This document shows, piece after piece, positions 9,771 through 19,700 of a stretch of DNA of 29,820 bases. Source of the stretch: Russula earlei (taxonomy: Eukaryota; Basidiomycota; Agaricomycetes; Russulales; Russulaceae). A program made the translations under genes and the position numbers. Below the pieces are notes generated by a model that was not told the DNA's origin, did not search any database, and saw only the letters and a list, made by a program, of their open reading frames with translations. The stretch is from the NCBI GenBank assembly GCA_025769875.1, contig JAGFNK010000619.1, positions 1 through 29,820 on the forward strand, written 5' to 3'. Each line of letters opens with the position of its first letter. Position 1 is the first letter of the stretch.

Positions 9771-10932
9771 TTACGCTCGCTTCACTTTCTCCACCAGATT
9801 ACATATGTATCCACGTGCAAACTCACGTGATGACTCCACGGATATGAGCGCGAGGTAGCCATCCACCTCTCTGATGCCACAATTGGCAAACAGGGATAAT
9901 GCTGGGACAATATCATCAGTTGGCAACCAACAACCATTTGTGATATCCTTGATATCACTGGCAAGGTGTTGGACTGCCAGTGTCCGGCGTGCATACTTGG
10001 GAAGTGCCAAAAATCTGGGTACAGTATCACCTGCAAGTGCGGGTGCAGGTGCAGGTGCGGGTGCAAGTGCAAGTGTGGGTGCAGGTGCAAATTCAGGCAT
10101 GGGCGGGGAGAAACCAAGAGAATGGACAGTTGAGTCGAAGACATCAACAACTCTGTTCATGACCGCTGTAACACCCATGACAGCAGACACCATGGTGTCA
10201 CCCCTCTGTTTTTTAGCTGAAGATGTTTCGGACATCAGGATATCGTCAATGTGAGGTGATTTATGCTTGTTGGTTACGAAGTCGAATGAGGTATTTGATG
10301 GTAAAGTTGATGCCCTCCTGCTGCTGCTGACTTGAGACAAATTGGGGGTCAGGTGAGCAGGAGTAGGTGGCTGGGATGGAGCATGCTCAGCACGAGGTGT
10401 TGGCTGCAAAGCCCGGTATGCATGTTTGCCTTTGGTTTTTGTTCCTACAAGAGATTCCATGGCCTCGCAATGTGGCCAGCCCTTGTGGTGGAACTTCTTG
10501 ACCGCTGGTTTGTCCTACTAAAGTAAGATATTGTCGACAAATCAGGAGTTACAGACGCACTGTGACCAGCTCATCATACACTGCCTGACTTTGATTTTCT
10601 GCTGATATGTCCATTCCTGTCACATCATCCCAAGCCATGCCAGACTTATTTTTGATCGCTGAAATGGTGTCCCAGTCAGTCTTCATCTAGTTGAACAGTG
10701 TCAGTGTTGAGGTGTAGTGAAAAGAGGAAACATGTACCCTTTGCCACTTTGTCTTGCAAGAGCTCAGAGTTTTGAAGCCACCCTTCTTACAAAGGGACCT
10801 AATTTGACTGGCCGCCTCATTGAAGACTTGATCCTTGAACATAGCGTTGGACGTCATTTGGTCCTTGTGCTCCAAGAGGAAGTTTAAGAACTCGGCTTCC
10901 TCCTCAGTCATCCATCTTGCCTTGATATCCAC
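9771..10932 (-). CDS. Harbinger Myb/SANT-like DNA-binding protein
   Basis: This is the second protein of PIF/Harbinger elements, which binds DNA and helps bring the transposase to the TIRs. Three exons on the minus strand read cleanly: 10932-10738, 10686-10561 and 10514-9771, with introns of 51 and 46 nt (GTACAT..TAG, GTGCGT..TAG). The N-terminal exon shows the Myb/SANT-like pattern, with ARWMTEEEAEFLNFLLEHK followed by KTLSSCKTKWQR. The middle exon has SGMAWDD, and the third opens with KKFHHKGWPHCEAM, the usual end of the domain. The tail is low-complexity, with an Ala-Pro repeat encoded near 10030-10095. The true start is not resolved: the first in-frame ATG (10911) falls inside the domain, and a TAG lies in frame upstream, so a short upstream exon is likely. 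No stop or frameshift is seen in the exons. Confidence 0.75.
10030..10095. repeat. Degenerate GCAGGT/GCGGGT hexamer repeat
   Basis: About ten units of the type ggtgca or ggtgcg lie within the third exon of the Myb-like gene and encode an Ala-Pro/Ala-Leu run on the minus strand. It is an ordinary coding minisatellite. Confidence 0.75.
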
Positions 10933-11075
10933 TTGGGTTTCTTCTGCAGAGGAATCAGAGCTTCTTGATGAGTGGGTCTACATGGGAGGTGATGATCAGG
11001 ATCAGGAAAATAAAGTGTGGGGTGATGCCAAAGTGAAGGTGAAAAAGAAGGTACTGACAAAGGGCTTACACATGT

Positions 11076-11272
11076 GCAATCACACACAAATATGCGAATA
11101 CACGAATATGCAAATCACAAGCAAATAAAAACTCATATTAAAAAAAAACCTATTAGTTTATCATATATGCAATGTCACTTATATCACACTGGTCACACCA
11201 GTCACTCCCGGAAAATCCCAAAATTCAAGTTCAAGTTCAGAGTTCAAGAATTCTCGGTTGGTATCATGGGCC
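11076..11272 (-). repeat. Right TIR of the Harbinger element
   Basis: This is the inverse of 7947-8131. It is slightly longer because of extra copies of a tatgcgaatac/cgaatatgcaaat-type word at its inner edge (about 11083-11115), which look like subterminal repeats. Confidence 0.85.
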
Positions 11273-11365
11273 TATGTGTTGCAGCAAAGGGCTGAAATGC
11301 TTATGTGGCCTGGGCCTTGTGGACAGCCTGGACAGTTGAGCCAATGCGTCAACGCCATCTCAACA

Positions 11366-11991
11366 ATACTATCACCTATGGGGAACTTGCCATTCCACTA
11401 CCATCTCGCCAATTTCATTTTCCCCTGTATCTGCTCAAACAACCCCATTTAAAACTTTGTAGTTATACTATTGAGTGCCATTAATGTCATTCTAGCAAAG
11501 AAAAATGGAGGTCCATTGAGTGGTTTTCAAGTAGTATTTTGGCTGGGGGTCACGCCTGCATCACGCCTTCTGTCATGGCAGAGTGCAGAGTTTGATTCCA
11601 GCTGGGTGATCACTGTATGCTGACTTGGAGGAGTCTGGTCACCACTGCTGTTTTATCCTCTTAATGCCATGTTACAGGCAGTCCAATCGGCCAGCACAAG
11701 ACCATACATATGAGCAGCGGCTACAGGCAGCTATAACAATGATATATATTGATCTTTTACTTTTACTCGTGCAGCACTGGCCCATGATGTGAACACCACG
11801 TTCTGTACATAGGAAGTCCTGGATTTCACTCAATAATGCTACTCCATTACAACTGTTTTCCCTAGTCCCCAATAAATACATTCATCCCGGGCGGACTTTA
11901 ATTTGGCATGTGTTACATGTCCGTTACTTTCGTGACATTTGTGACTGGCGAGATGGTAGTGGAATGGCGAGTTCCCCATAGGTGATAGTAT
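11366..11991. mobile_element. Non-autonomous MULE derivative (626 bp)
   Basis: Both ends show the inverted repeat atactatcacctatggggaac followed by the ccactaccatctcgcca block. The interior is collinear with the larger MULE: the 5' part matches 3640-3820 (ttttggctggg..tcacgcc and tttgattccagctgggtgat), a central piece matches 6678-6700, and the 3' part matches 7790-7900 (atttggcatgtgttacatgtccgtta). It is therefore an internal deletion product with no transposase. No clear 8-11 bp target duplication is seen next to either end. Confidence 0.85.
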
Positions 11992-12344
11992 CTGCACCAC
12001 TATCAACGCTGACACGCAGGTTTACGTTTCCGCCGCCAGGTGGACCAAGGGGAATCCACGCCCAACACAACGGCTTCCTCCCGCTCAATCACACCCCTCA
12101 GCGCTCAGCCCGAGCACGACTCATTCTCAGCAGACCCCAGAAACCCCTACATACAGACATGTGGTCCGAACACCGTATTAATTCCGTCCCAACCGGAGTC
12201 ACCACCACCGAGAAGCCTTATCACAGCTGAGAACCCCCTGTCAAAATGAATAGTGTCAATAAGCTCGAACTTGGTTTGAACCGAACCCCAACCCATGAGG
12301 TTAAGCCGGGCCGGGTCGTCATTTAAACAGCAGATCAAGGCGTG
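11992..12344. other. Unassigned spacer with a 70-codon open frame
   Basis: A plus-strand frame at 12040-12249 encodes a Ser/Pro/Thr-rich hydrophilic peptide without a recognised domain. It might be a relic exon, but nothing in the window supports expression. The rest is plain spacer up to the second direct repeat. Confidence 0.4.
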
Positions 12345-13840
12345 ATTCCCTCACACCCGGTCAAAGCCATTTGCTCCTGCTATCAATGCCTATTCCAATT
12401 CTTAGTAATTGATAATTATATTAATTACGAGAATAAAAGTCAAGCCTCCGCTGCTGATCCAACTCTTTAGCTGACTATCATTATCCCATCTACGAACACA
12501 GAAACATCCTTTGTACCAGTCGTGTCCGTTCTTCAACTCCTTCAATCACTCTCCTTCGAACGACAGTCCGTAAGCGTTTCTCGCCCCGCCTTTCGGAGAG
12601 TAACCGATGGATTAACGGATCCAAATCTGTCTGTCGGTTTTGATAGTGATTGACGATTTATCAATCGCGTATGGGTAAAGCCTCCAGATCCATTTGTGAT
12701 CAACTAGGTCTCGACTCTGGCGATCCCGGCGCATCGTCCAGCAATGTGCAGGAATTGGGTGTAAGGAAGAATCTGAAATGGAAAAATGGTTCCAACTTGA
12801 GGGTTGCCTTCGTGGGGACTTTGGCGACGTCTCGGAAGATGAGTTGGGCTCGGAAATTGGTGAGGAAGTATGCGCATACCTGGTCAAACTATGCAAACAT
12901 TCGGTTTACCTTTCGATACGAAAGTAAGTGCCCTCGGATTCGCCGTACTTCATACCAACCACTATTTTCCATCGTAGGACCTCAGAGTGCTATCATTCGC
13001 ATATGCTTCACAGGAACAGGAGGCAGGTCATCGTCCCATATAGGGACTTACAATAAGAAGATTCGCCGTGGTCCAACGATGCGGCTTGGAATTGGCTCAA
13101 AATCCAAGCCTATCGCTATCCGACGATGTACCCTTCATGAGTTCGGTCATGTGCTAGGCCTTATCCACGAGCATCAACATCCTGATAGACCTATTAAGTG
13201 GAACAGAAGAGCCGTCTATCGTTCTTTTCCCCATTGGAGTAAATTACGGGTCAAGAGAAATCTTTTTGATCAATATGTACCAGGCGAAGTGGATGCTTCG
13301 GACTTTGATCGGAATTCGATCATGATGTACGGCATTCCTAAGGAGTGGACATTCGGAAAGTTCTTCACCAGACGGAAGACCTACTTGTCCCCCCGTGATA
13401 AGTCTACTATTCGAGAGATGTATCCACCAAAAAAGAAGGCTACGATTTAGGTGCGTTCGCTGTTTGCTACCGCTCGAGTGGTGATTTGCTGGGCTCGTGA
13501 TCAGCCACTTTGACGGCCCACTGGATGCGAAGCGTCTGGGAGACGTTGGCGGTCACACTTTTCCTTGCCGAGCTTGGTGATTTTCGCTTGTTAGGGATTG
13601 ATACATTCCCCATACTTCACTATTGATCTGGCTCCTTCTCTCCTCCGTTTCTGTGTTGTTCAATGTATCACCTGGCATAGATCATCCACGACACCATATC
13701 AAGGACTACATCACCCAAGGTGTGGTGGAACAACATTGGTTTGTGTTTTCCAGTGCGGCACGGGTTCCGAGTAAGTCACTGACTATCTCTCTGCTTCTTT
13801 AGTCCTTTCTGCCACAAATCTATCTATTTGAGGTTGATCC
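12345..13840. repeat. Direct repeat copy 2 (metallopeptidase segment)
   Basis: It is collinear with 1-1485 and in the same orientation, with an offset of about 12330 bp. Similarity runs from a cctcaca..cgg..ctcctgctatc block upstream of the gene to the ccacaaatct block downstream, and resumes at about 13875 (tgcactgctaagtgactt). The transposon island lies between the two copies. Confidence 0.85.
12671..13450 (+). CDS. HEXXHXXGXXH zinc metallopeptidase (astacin-like), intact
   Basis: This is a predicted zinc peptidase of the metzincin type found widely in fungi and bacteria; its substrate is unknown. Two exons, 12671-12923 and 12978-13450, flank a 54-nt GTAAGT..TAG intron and give 241 residues. 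The zinc-binding helix HEFGHVLGLIHEH starts at residue 138 (ligands His138, His142, His148; catalytic Glu139) and is followed by SIMMY, a Met-turn, at residues 198-202. The motifs and the run KWKNGSNLRVAF near the N-terminus match the usual order of the family. No signal peptide or propeptide is obvious: the N-terminus is hydrophilic, so the enzyme may be cytosolic or a first exon may be missed. The protein is very basic (KKKATI tail). The ATG at 12671 is chosen because the sister copy has its ATG at the same place. The intron is in frame and stop-free, so retention would add 18 residues. Confidence 0.85.
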   Translation: MGKASRSICDQLGLDSGDPGASSSNVQELGVRKNLKWKNGSNLRVAFVGTLATSRKMSWARKLVRKYAHTWSNYANIRFTFRYESKCPRIRRTSYQPLFSIVGPQSAIIRICFTGTGGRSSSHIGTYNKKIRRGPTMRLGIGSKSKPIAIRRCTLHEFGHVLGLIHEHQHPDRPIKWNRRAVYRSFPHWSKLRVKRNLFDQYVPGEVDASDFDRNSIMMYGIPKEWTFGKFFTRRKTYLSPRDKSTIREMYPPKKKATI

Positions 13841-15560
13841 AAAATCATCGGTTCTCATCGTTGTGTACTTTGTCCTTAGTATGCGTATGCACTGCTAAGT
13901 GACTTGTCTCGATGCCTATTTCTAACATCCTACGCTCGTCATCTTTCTCCTCTCCTTTATGCATTTGGTCAAGCGTTGTAGTGGCTGGCCGCGTAGTCAC
14001 GCGCGCATGCGGGAATCGCCCCCTTTCGTTCTTCATCGCGTACTGTTACCCCTCTGCTCTCGCTCGGTCTCGACTCCCTTTCTTTCACCGACCTTCTGCC
14101 TTAGTTGTCGTTCTGCACATGTTACCCTCTGGAATTAGATCCAAGCTTTCGTATTCCTTTTCCCCTCTGACTGCCTCAAGAAGTCCCCATCGTGCCAGCT
14201 TCCCACTTCTCGCCGGGTTCTCACTTGATCTCCTCTTTCTCGGGTCAAGCAACCCTTATGATCTCACCCGCGCATTGTAAGGCGGGCCTCGGTTCTGTAT
14301 GTGAAACCGAACGTTCCACTCGGAGCACGATAGGCTGCGTTGGGTGCGGAATGATATGAGTGTTCGCCCCAGGGGAAGGGGGAGAAGTAGAGGAGGGGCG
14401 AGAACGGATCACGAGAACAAGCGCAATTGGACGAGAGAACTAAACGAGTGACGAATGCGAGCTTTTATTTCGAGTACTATCTGCTTTATGCTTACATACA
14501 TGTTGTAGTACCCACAGATTGATAATGAAAGAGCTGATAAAGGAAGGCGAATTAAATATAAGAGCAACGCACATGGCGGAGCTGTGATCGTGACCGTCGG
14601 GGTTGGGCAAGATGCCTTGCACGCGTGGCTGCGCGCTCGGAGTCGGACGTTCGGTTTCACCTGCAGATCCGAGGCTCGCCTTACACTTGCGGGGGGGGGG
14701 ATTTGACTTTCCCCGGTCAAACATTTGAAAACAAATGGTTCGAGTGTTGCACGGCCGAGCTGTAGTCGGAATGGTGTAGGCGTGGGGGGGGGGCAGTGAG
14801 CTGATGCTGAAGGAGGTGGTGTGTTGGTGCGCTCAGCAATGTCGTCTCGCTCGAACATGTGGCGTCCAAGGGGCAGGAGACGGCGTGGTTGTCATCGCGT
14901 TGACGGTGCTGCATGTTCTCTCGACTTCGTCGTCTTGCTACGTGGTAGTGATACGGGGCGTCGTTGACGTTGCTGCTATTACCGCTATCGCTGATAGGGA
15001 GTTGACTTAGAGGAAGGGGGTGGGGCGTGGGCGTGATGGAGATGAAGGATGTTGGGGGTGGTGGGTATGACTTGTGTGGTCTGAGTGCTGCTGTCTTGCA
15101 GTCGTGGCGACGAGGTCTCCACTACATGCGACGATAGCACGTACGGACGATGGCGCGCGAGCGGACAGGGAGGCAGTGGAAGAGGTGGCATGGAGCGCGA
15201 TGATAGTTCGACGGCGTCTCATTGGGTGGCAGCGTGGCGGTGGCTTCTATTCCTTCCATGAGGACATATGGCTGAGCTCCAGTTCGGGTCCTTGGTCGTG
15301 GCCATCAATGGGATGGGGAGGTCGGGACAGTGCCAGTTGCGCTGAGACGGTGGTATCAGGTGAGCCAAAACATCTGAGGCTGGCAGTGGTGAGACGACGG
15401 CGGCGGGGACAGCTACGACGGTGGGCAAGATTAGGGGATGGGACGAGCGCAGCTGGTGTGACCGAGACTGATACCGCAAGGCTCTGAGGCGGTCGAGTTA
15501 CCAGGAGGCCCCGCGGGTATGATGTGTGAAGTGGCAGTAACGACAGTGAATGAGCCGGCC
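13841..15560. other. Non-coding region, no gene supported
   Basis: No recognisable protein domain or RNA gene was found on either strand. Open frames are low-complexity (Ser/Pro/His or Arg-rich). About 13875-13895 continues the similarity to the first repeat; about 13990-14095 resembles parts of the 200-bp unit of 1701-2095, one block in the opposite orientation. G-runs lie at about 14691-14700 and 14784-14792. From about 14800 the plus strand is again G-rich. Confidence 0.5.
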
Positions 15561-15585
15561 CAGTAGCGAGGTTACAGCGAATGTG

Positions 15586-15593
15586 TATATAAA
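15586..15593 (+). promoter_or_regulatory. TATA-like box with downstream pyrimidine tract
   Basis: TATATAAA is followed by an inverted pair gacttggg/cccaagtc (about 15595-15624) and a C/T-rich stretch at about 15651-15680, the arrangement of a fungal promoter or a retroelement LTR. No gene could be attached to it, so its role is open. Confidence 0.35.
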
Positions 15594-15739
15594 CGACTTG
15601 GGTCGAGCGAAGAGGGCCCAAGTCGAATCTTTTGTAACCAAGTGTTCCTGCGTCCTTTCTCCCCCTCTCAATTCCTCTCAATCTGTGTATCCCTGCCCCA
15701 CATGTGAACACATTCACACTCGAGTTGACATTAACATTT

Positions 15740-16679
15740 TAGGTTGGATTTTTATTTGTTATACTTAGCTGGTTGATATTGAAGACCCAAACGTGCAATG
15801 TACTTATCATTTTAGGAGCATGACACCAGTGCAAAATTCCGCCAACTGCCACTAACGAAGCTGAGCTAAGAGAGCAGGGGCTGATGGACCTGGGGTGATG
15901 GTGGGCGAAGTAGTGACGGCGGTGAGTGAGGCTGAGGTGGTGGTGACAAGTGAAACTGAGGTGGCTGGGATAGGAGCTGGACCGACGGTGGACGGGGCTT
16001 CGGCGACGATCGAGGGCGTGGAGGTAGTAGCAGCGGTGATGACAACGAGTGTGGTGGACAGTGCAACAGTGGTGATGGGGACAGCTGTGGGGAATCCTTC
16101 TGTTACTTTGGGCAACCTGTGGCTTCGACTTCGAGGCTGCTGGACGAGAAGGCAATGGGTGCATTGTTTGCATAACAAAGCACTTCATCTGCATCGTACA
16201 CTTGGTCTGAACATTAGGGTGGTTGGCGATAAAGTAAGAGAGGAGCACCTCATGATCCTCTGGGTGAAAACCGTGCCAAAACCAGATGGGCTCTCTTGGT
16301 CACGCAGTACATGTCATGCACTGGCTAGCTTAGGTCATGGGACCCCTAATAATACTAAACCATATCTTCTCTGCTGTCGTGTGGATACCTTGCGATTGTT
16401 GAACGAACCGAGAAACATTATCTTTAGCGCCCCGGATCGGCATTTCGTTAAGGTACGCCAGCGGGAATGGACAAGAGACGAAGGAATGTCAGCAGCAGGC
16501 TGACTGATAGGCTAAGGTGGCGGTATTGCAACGGCAGCGGTGGACTGGCTGAAAGACGGGTGTGCAGTCAGAATGGCTAGCAGTACGCGACAGACAAAGC
16601 GGGGGTAGCGGGTAGGTGTAACGGTGTGTGCGGGCAGCTGTTTGACGCGCTTTTTAGCTCCGCCTGAAAGCGCGTCTGC
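15740..16679. other. Non-coding region upstream of POL1
   Basis: From 15890 to 16100 the plus strand is a G/T-rich low-complexity tract that gives Ala/Thr/Pro-rich frames on the minus strand and Val/Gly/Thr-rich frames on the plus strand. None resembles a known protein. The remainder up to the POL1 promoter shows no gene. Confidence 0.45.
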
Positions 16680-16685
16680 ACGCGT
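16680..16685 (+). promoter_or_regulatory. MCB-type box ACGCGT upstream of POL1
   Basis: A perfect ACGCGT lies 98 bp before the POL1 start codon. Near-matches flank it (gacgcgc at about 16644-16650 and gcgcgtc at about 16671-16677). In yeasts MluI cell-cycle boxes bind MBF and drive G1/S transcription of replication genes, POL1 among them. That it acts the same way here is inferred from position and family. Confidence 0.55.
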
Positions 16686-16782
16686 CCGCGGTGCCAGTGC
16701 CAGTGGCAATCAACTTTAGTCTACACGCGCATCGCACGATCCCTCTCTTATTCCTCCATCCTCGACCTGCGCATTATAACAA

Positions 16783-19700
16783 ATGGCAGACCGTTCGCGC
16801 AGAGACCGTCAGGCAAAGCCAGATAAATTCGTCGCGCTCCGGCTAGCGCGACAAGGGGTTCGGCGAGATTGGAAGGTCCGTTGCAACCGTATACGTGATC
16901 ACTCGCGACACTCAGACACTTCCGATCCCTCGGTTCTCAATCCTCAGGGAGAGGAGGCAGAGATATATGATGAGGTCACAGAGGACCAATATAAGAGCGT
17001 CGTACAGGGCCGTTTAGCCAAAGATGACTTCGTAGTTGACGACGGCGTCGGGGATTACCTTGACAATGGCATGGACGACTGGGGAAATGATGACGCGCAG
17101 GAACGCTCAGATGATGAGGCGGCCATGTACAGAACAAGTACGTCATTCTACGACGTCTCGTATTTAACTCTCTGCATGATACCCCTCTGTTACACAGCCA
17201 AACCGAGCAGAGTCAAACCCAAGGCACAAAAAAACATCAAGCCGCCACCTCCACAAGTGACTTCGCTCAGTGCCTATCGCTCGGCTGTGTCGAAGGAGCA
17301 GGAGGACGCGTTCATGTCAGGGCTTCTTGGTGACTGGGACGTGTCTCATACGCTGGCTGCCTCCAAAGCGAATCCCCGAACGGGGAAGCGGAAGCCCTCG
17401 CCGGATCATTGCTATAATGATCGCACTTCCTCCCCTGGGCCTTCCACAGGCCAAAGGACTGCGTACAGCCGCGGTGGCCAGTATAGACATCGAGAGCCGT
17501 ACGCGGACACTTCCTCAGATGGTCCTCCCTCGGACGGCTTCGACGTCATGGGTGACTTATCTTCAGATGATGGCCTAATCACGAGTCCGAAGAAAAAGGT
17601 CAGGACGGAAGCCAAGGAAATCGCGCCTGCGATCGAAAAGATGGGTACTATGGATGTTGCGGGGCATATCAGCGCCCATGAAAAAGACGATTATCACATA
17701 TTCGACGATATTCCTATGGATGATCTGATGGAGACTGAGAAACCTGTTCTCCCAATCAAGGGAGAGCTAGTGGACGCGATGATGCCAAAGGCTACTGGAA
17801 ACAGCGCCGCCATCAAGGAGGAGAGGCTGTCCTGGCTTTCTGTCTACGACTCGCTAAGTGTGAAAACGGATGAGAACTTTGGCAAACTCGGCAGCGCGGC
17901 CGCCGCGGTGTCTTCGTCCTCCGCACACGCCGCTACGATTTCTACGCTTGAAGAGGACGGCTCATTTCGCTTCTTCTGGATTGATTACCTTGAACATGAG
18001 GGCATGCTCTACTTTGTTGGAAAGACCCTCGACAAGAAGACGAGCTCATACGTTTCCTGCTGTGTAACTGTATCAAATTTGCAGCGCAACTTGTTTGTTC
18101 TCCCGCGCCAGCACCAACTCGATGAAGAAGGTTGCGAGACGGATATTGTCCCAGACATGCAGGCAGTATGGAAAGACTTCGACCAGGTCCGCAAAAAGGC
18201 AGGCATAAAAAGCTGGAAGGCAAAATTCGTGAAGCGAAGATACGCGTTTGGTGAGCCTGATGTCCCTCGGGAGGAGGCGCAGTGGCTAAAAGTCGTCTAC
18301 GGGTTTGAGGGTATGTTTTCCAGCTTGGTCTGGATTTCTGTGCTTAATAAGTAGCCTGCTTTCAGAGCCCCAGATTCCTGCAAATGTCACTAGCCCTACT
18401 TTCTCTCGGATATTCGGAACCAATACGAGCGCGTTTGAACTTCTTGTCTTGAAACGCAAGATCATGGGACCATGTTGGCTCCAGATAAAGAAGCCCCATG
18501 TTGAATACAAAGGGGTATGTTCCTCAACATGTACATAGGATAATTGTTCAGATCCCGCGTAGGTTTCTTGGTGCAAGTTCGAGGTGACAGTGGCGGACCC
18601 GAAAGATATCAATCCTTTTGCGGAGACGGACCCAAACGCCCCGAAGGACATTCCTCCCCTCACCATTGCAAGCCTAAGCATTCGTACCGTTGTCAATCAT
18701 CAGGAGAACATCCGGGAGATTGTTTGTGCAACTGCTAGGATATGGTCGAACAGTATGTAGACTCCCACCGTTTTAAAATGAGGTAAACCTTGTCATCATC
18801 TCTTACAGCTCAAATCGATGACCCAACACCCCCCGAGTCTCTACCGTGCACGGTACATACCCTTGTCCGACCTTTGGGGCGCTTTCCCCCCGGTTTCGAA
18901 GCAAAAGTAAAGTCTAATGCGAAAGGCTTGATTTCACCGATGAGTAATGAACGGATGCTCCTCAACAGTCTCTTAGGTTTGGTAATTTTGCGACTTGTCG
19001 GTTCTCACTCACCGATATGATATTTCTAGTAACGTTACACAAGGCTGACCCTGATATCGTTGTTGGGCATGACTTCCTTGGGGTTTCTTTGGACATTCTC
19101 CTCCACCGGATGAGACAGTTAAAGGCCGATCATTGGTCCCGCATCGGTCGATTCCGTCGTACAAAATGGCCAGGAATTGGTCGGCAGGGAACCAACCTTC
19201 GCTTTCTGAACGGCCGTCTACTTTGTGATCTTGCTTCGGATGGCGCCAAGAGCATGATATCCTCGACGACATGGTCCCTAACGGAGATGTGTGCCACACA
19301 TCTCAAGAGCATCAGAGATGACATAGACGCAGAAGACACTCCCAATTATTTCGATGACAGTGTCAGCACCCCAGACCGATTGATCACATTCGTGCGACAC
19401 TGCGAATTAGATGCACATTACCAGATGGCCATCGCGGCCAAGGTGCAGATTTTGCCTTTGACACGACAACTCACCAACTTGGCAGGCAATTCTTGGTGCG
19501 TAATACCTCCACAGATGCACTCAAAGACGCTCAGACTGCTCATCACAGGAACAAGACGCTTAATGGCGGGCGCGCGGAACGCAACGAGTACATCCTTTTG
19601 CATGAGTTCCATCGTTTGAAGTACATATGCCCGGACAAACAGTGGGGAAAGAAGGCCACTCCGCTCAAAGTTGAGCCAGAAGGGGATGGCGAGGGCGGCG

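Larger units (their letters stand above)
7947..11272 (-). mobile_element. PIF/Harbinger DNA transposon
   Basis: Inverted repeats of about 185-197 bp begin with GGCCCATGATACC at 7947 and end with its complement at 11272; a TA flanks each end. PIF/Harbinger elements normally duplicate TWA. The flanks here (TTA on the left, TAT on the right) share only TA, so the duplication is either 2 bp or mutated. The element carries the two genes typical of the superfamily, a DDE nuclease (8267-9560) and a Myb/SANT-like protein (9771-10932), in tandem on the minus strand. The transposase frame is disrupted, so the copy is probably inactive. The near-identity of the TIRs argues for a fairly recent insertion. 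Confidence 0.85.

Noticed and set aside
7944..11275. Perfect TTA or TAA 3-bp target duplication for the Harbinger
   Set aside because: The flanks are TTA and TAT, so only TA is shared; a perfect TWA duplication cannot be claimed.
15050..15745. A second solo LTR starting TGTTGGGG and ending TAACA
   Set aside because: The bases outside (aagga and tttta) do not match, so there is no target duplication and no second copy in the window.
15739..16503. Long frames on both strands (169 aa minus, 202 aa plus)
   Set aside because: Composition is dominated by Thr/Ala/Pro/Ser or Val/Gly from a low-complexity G/T-rich tract. No motif, and no start context or intron structure supports either.
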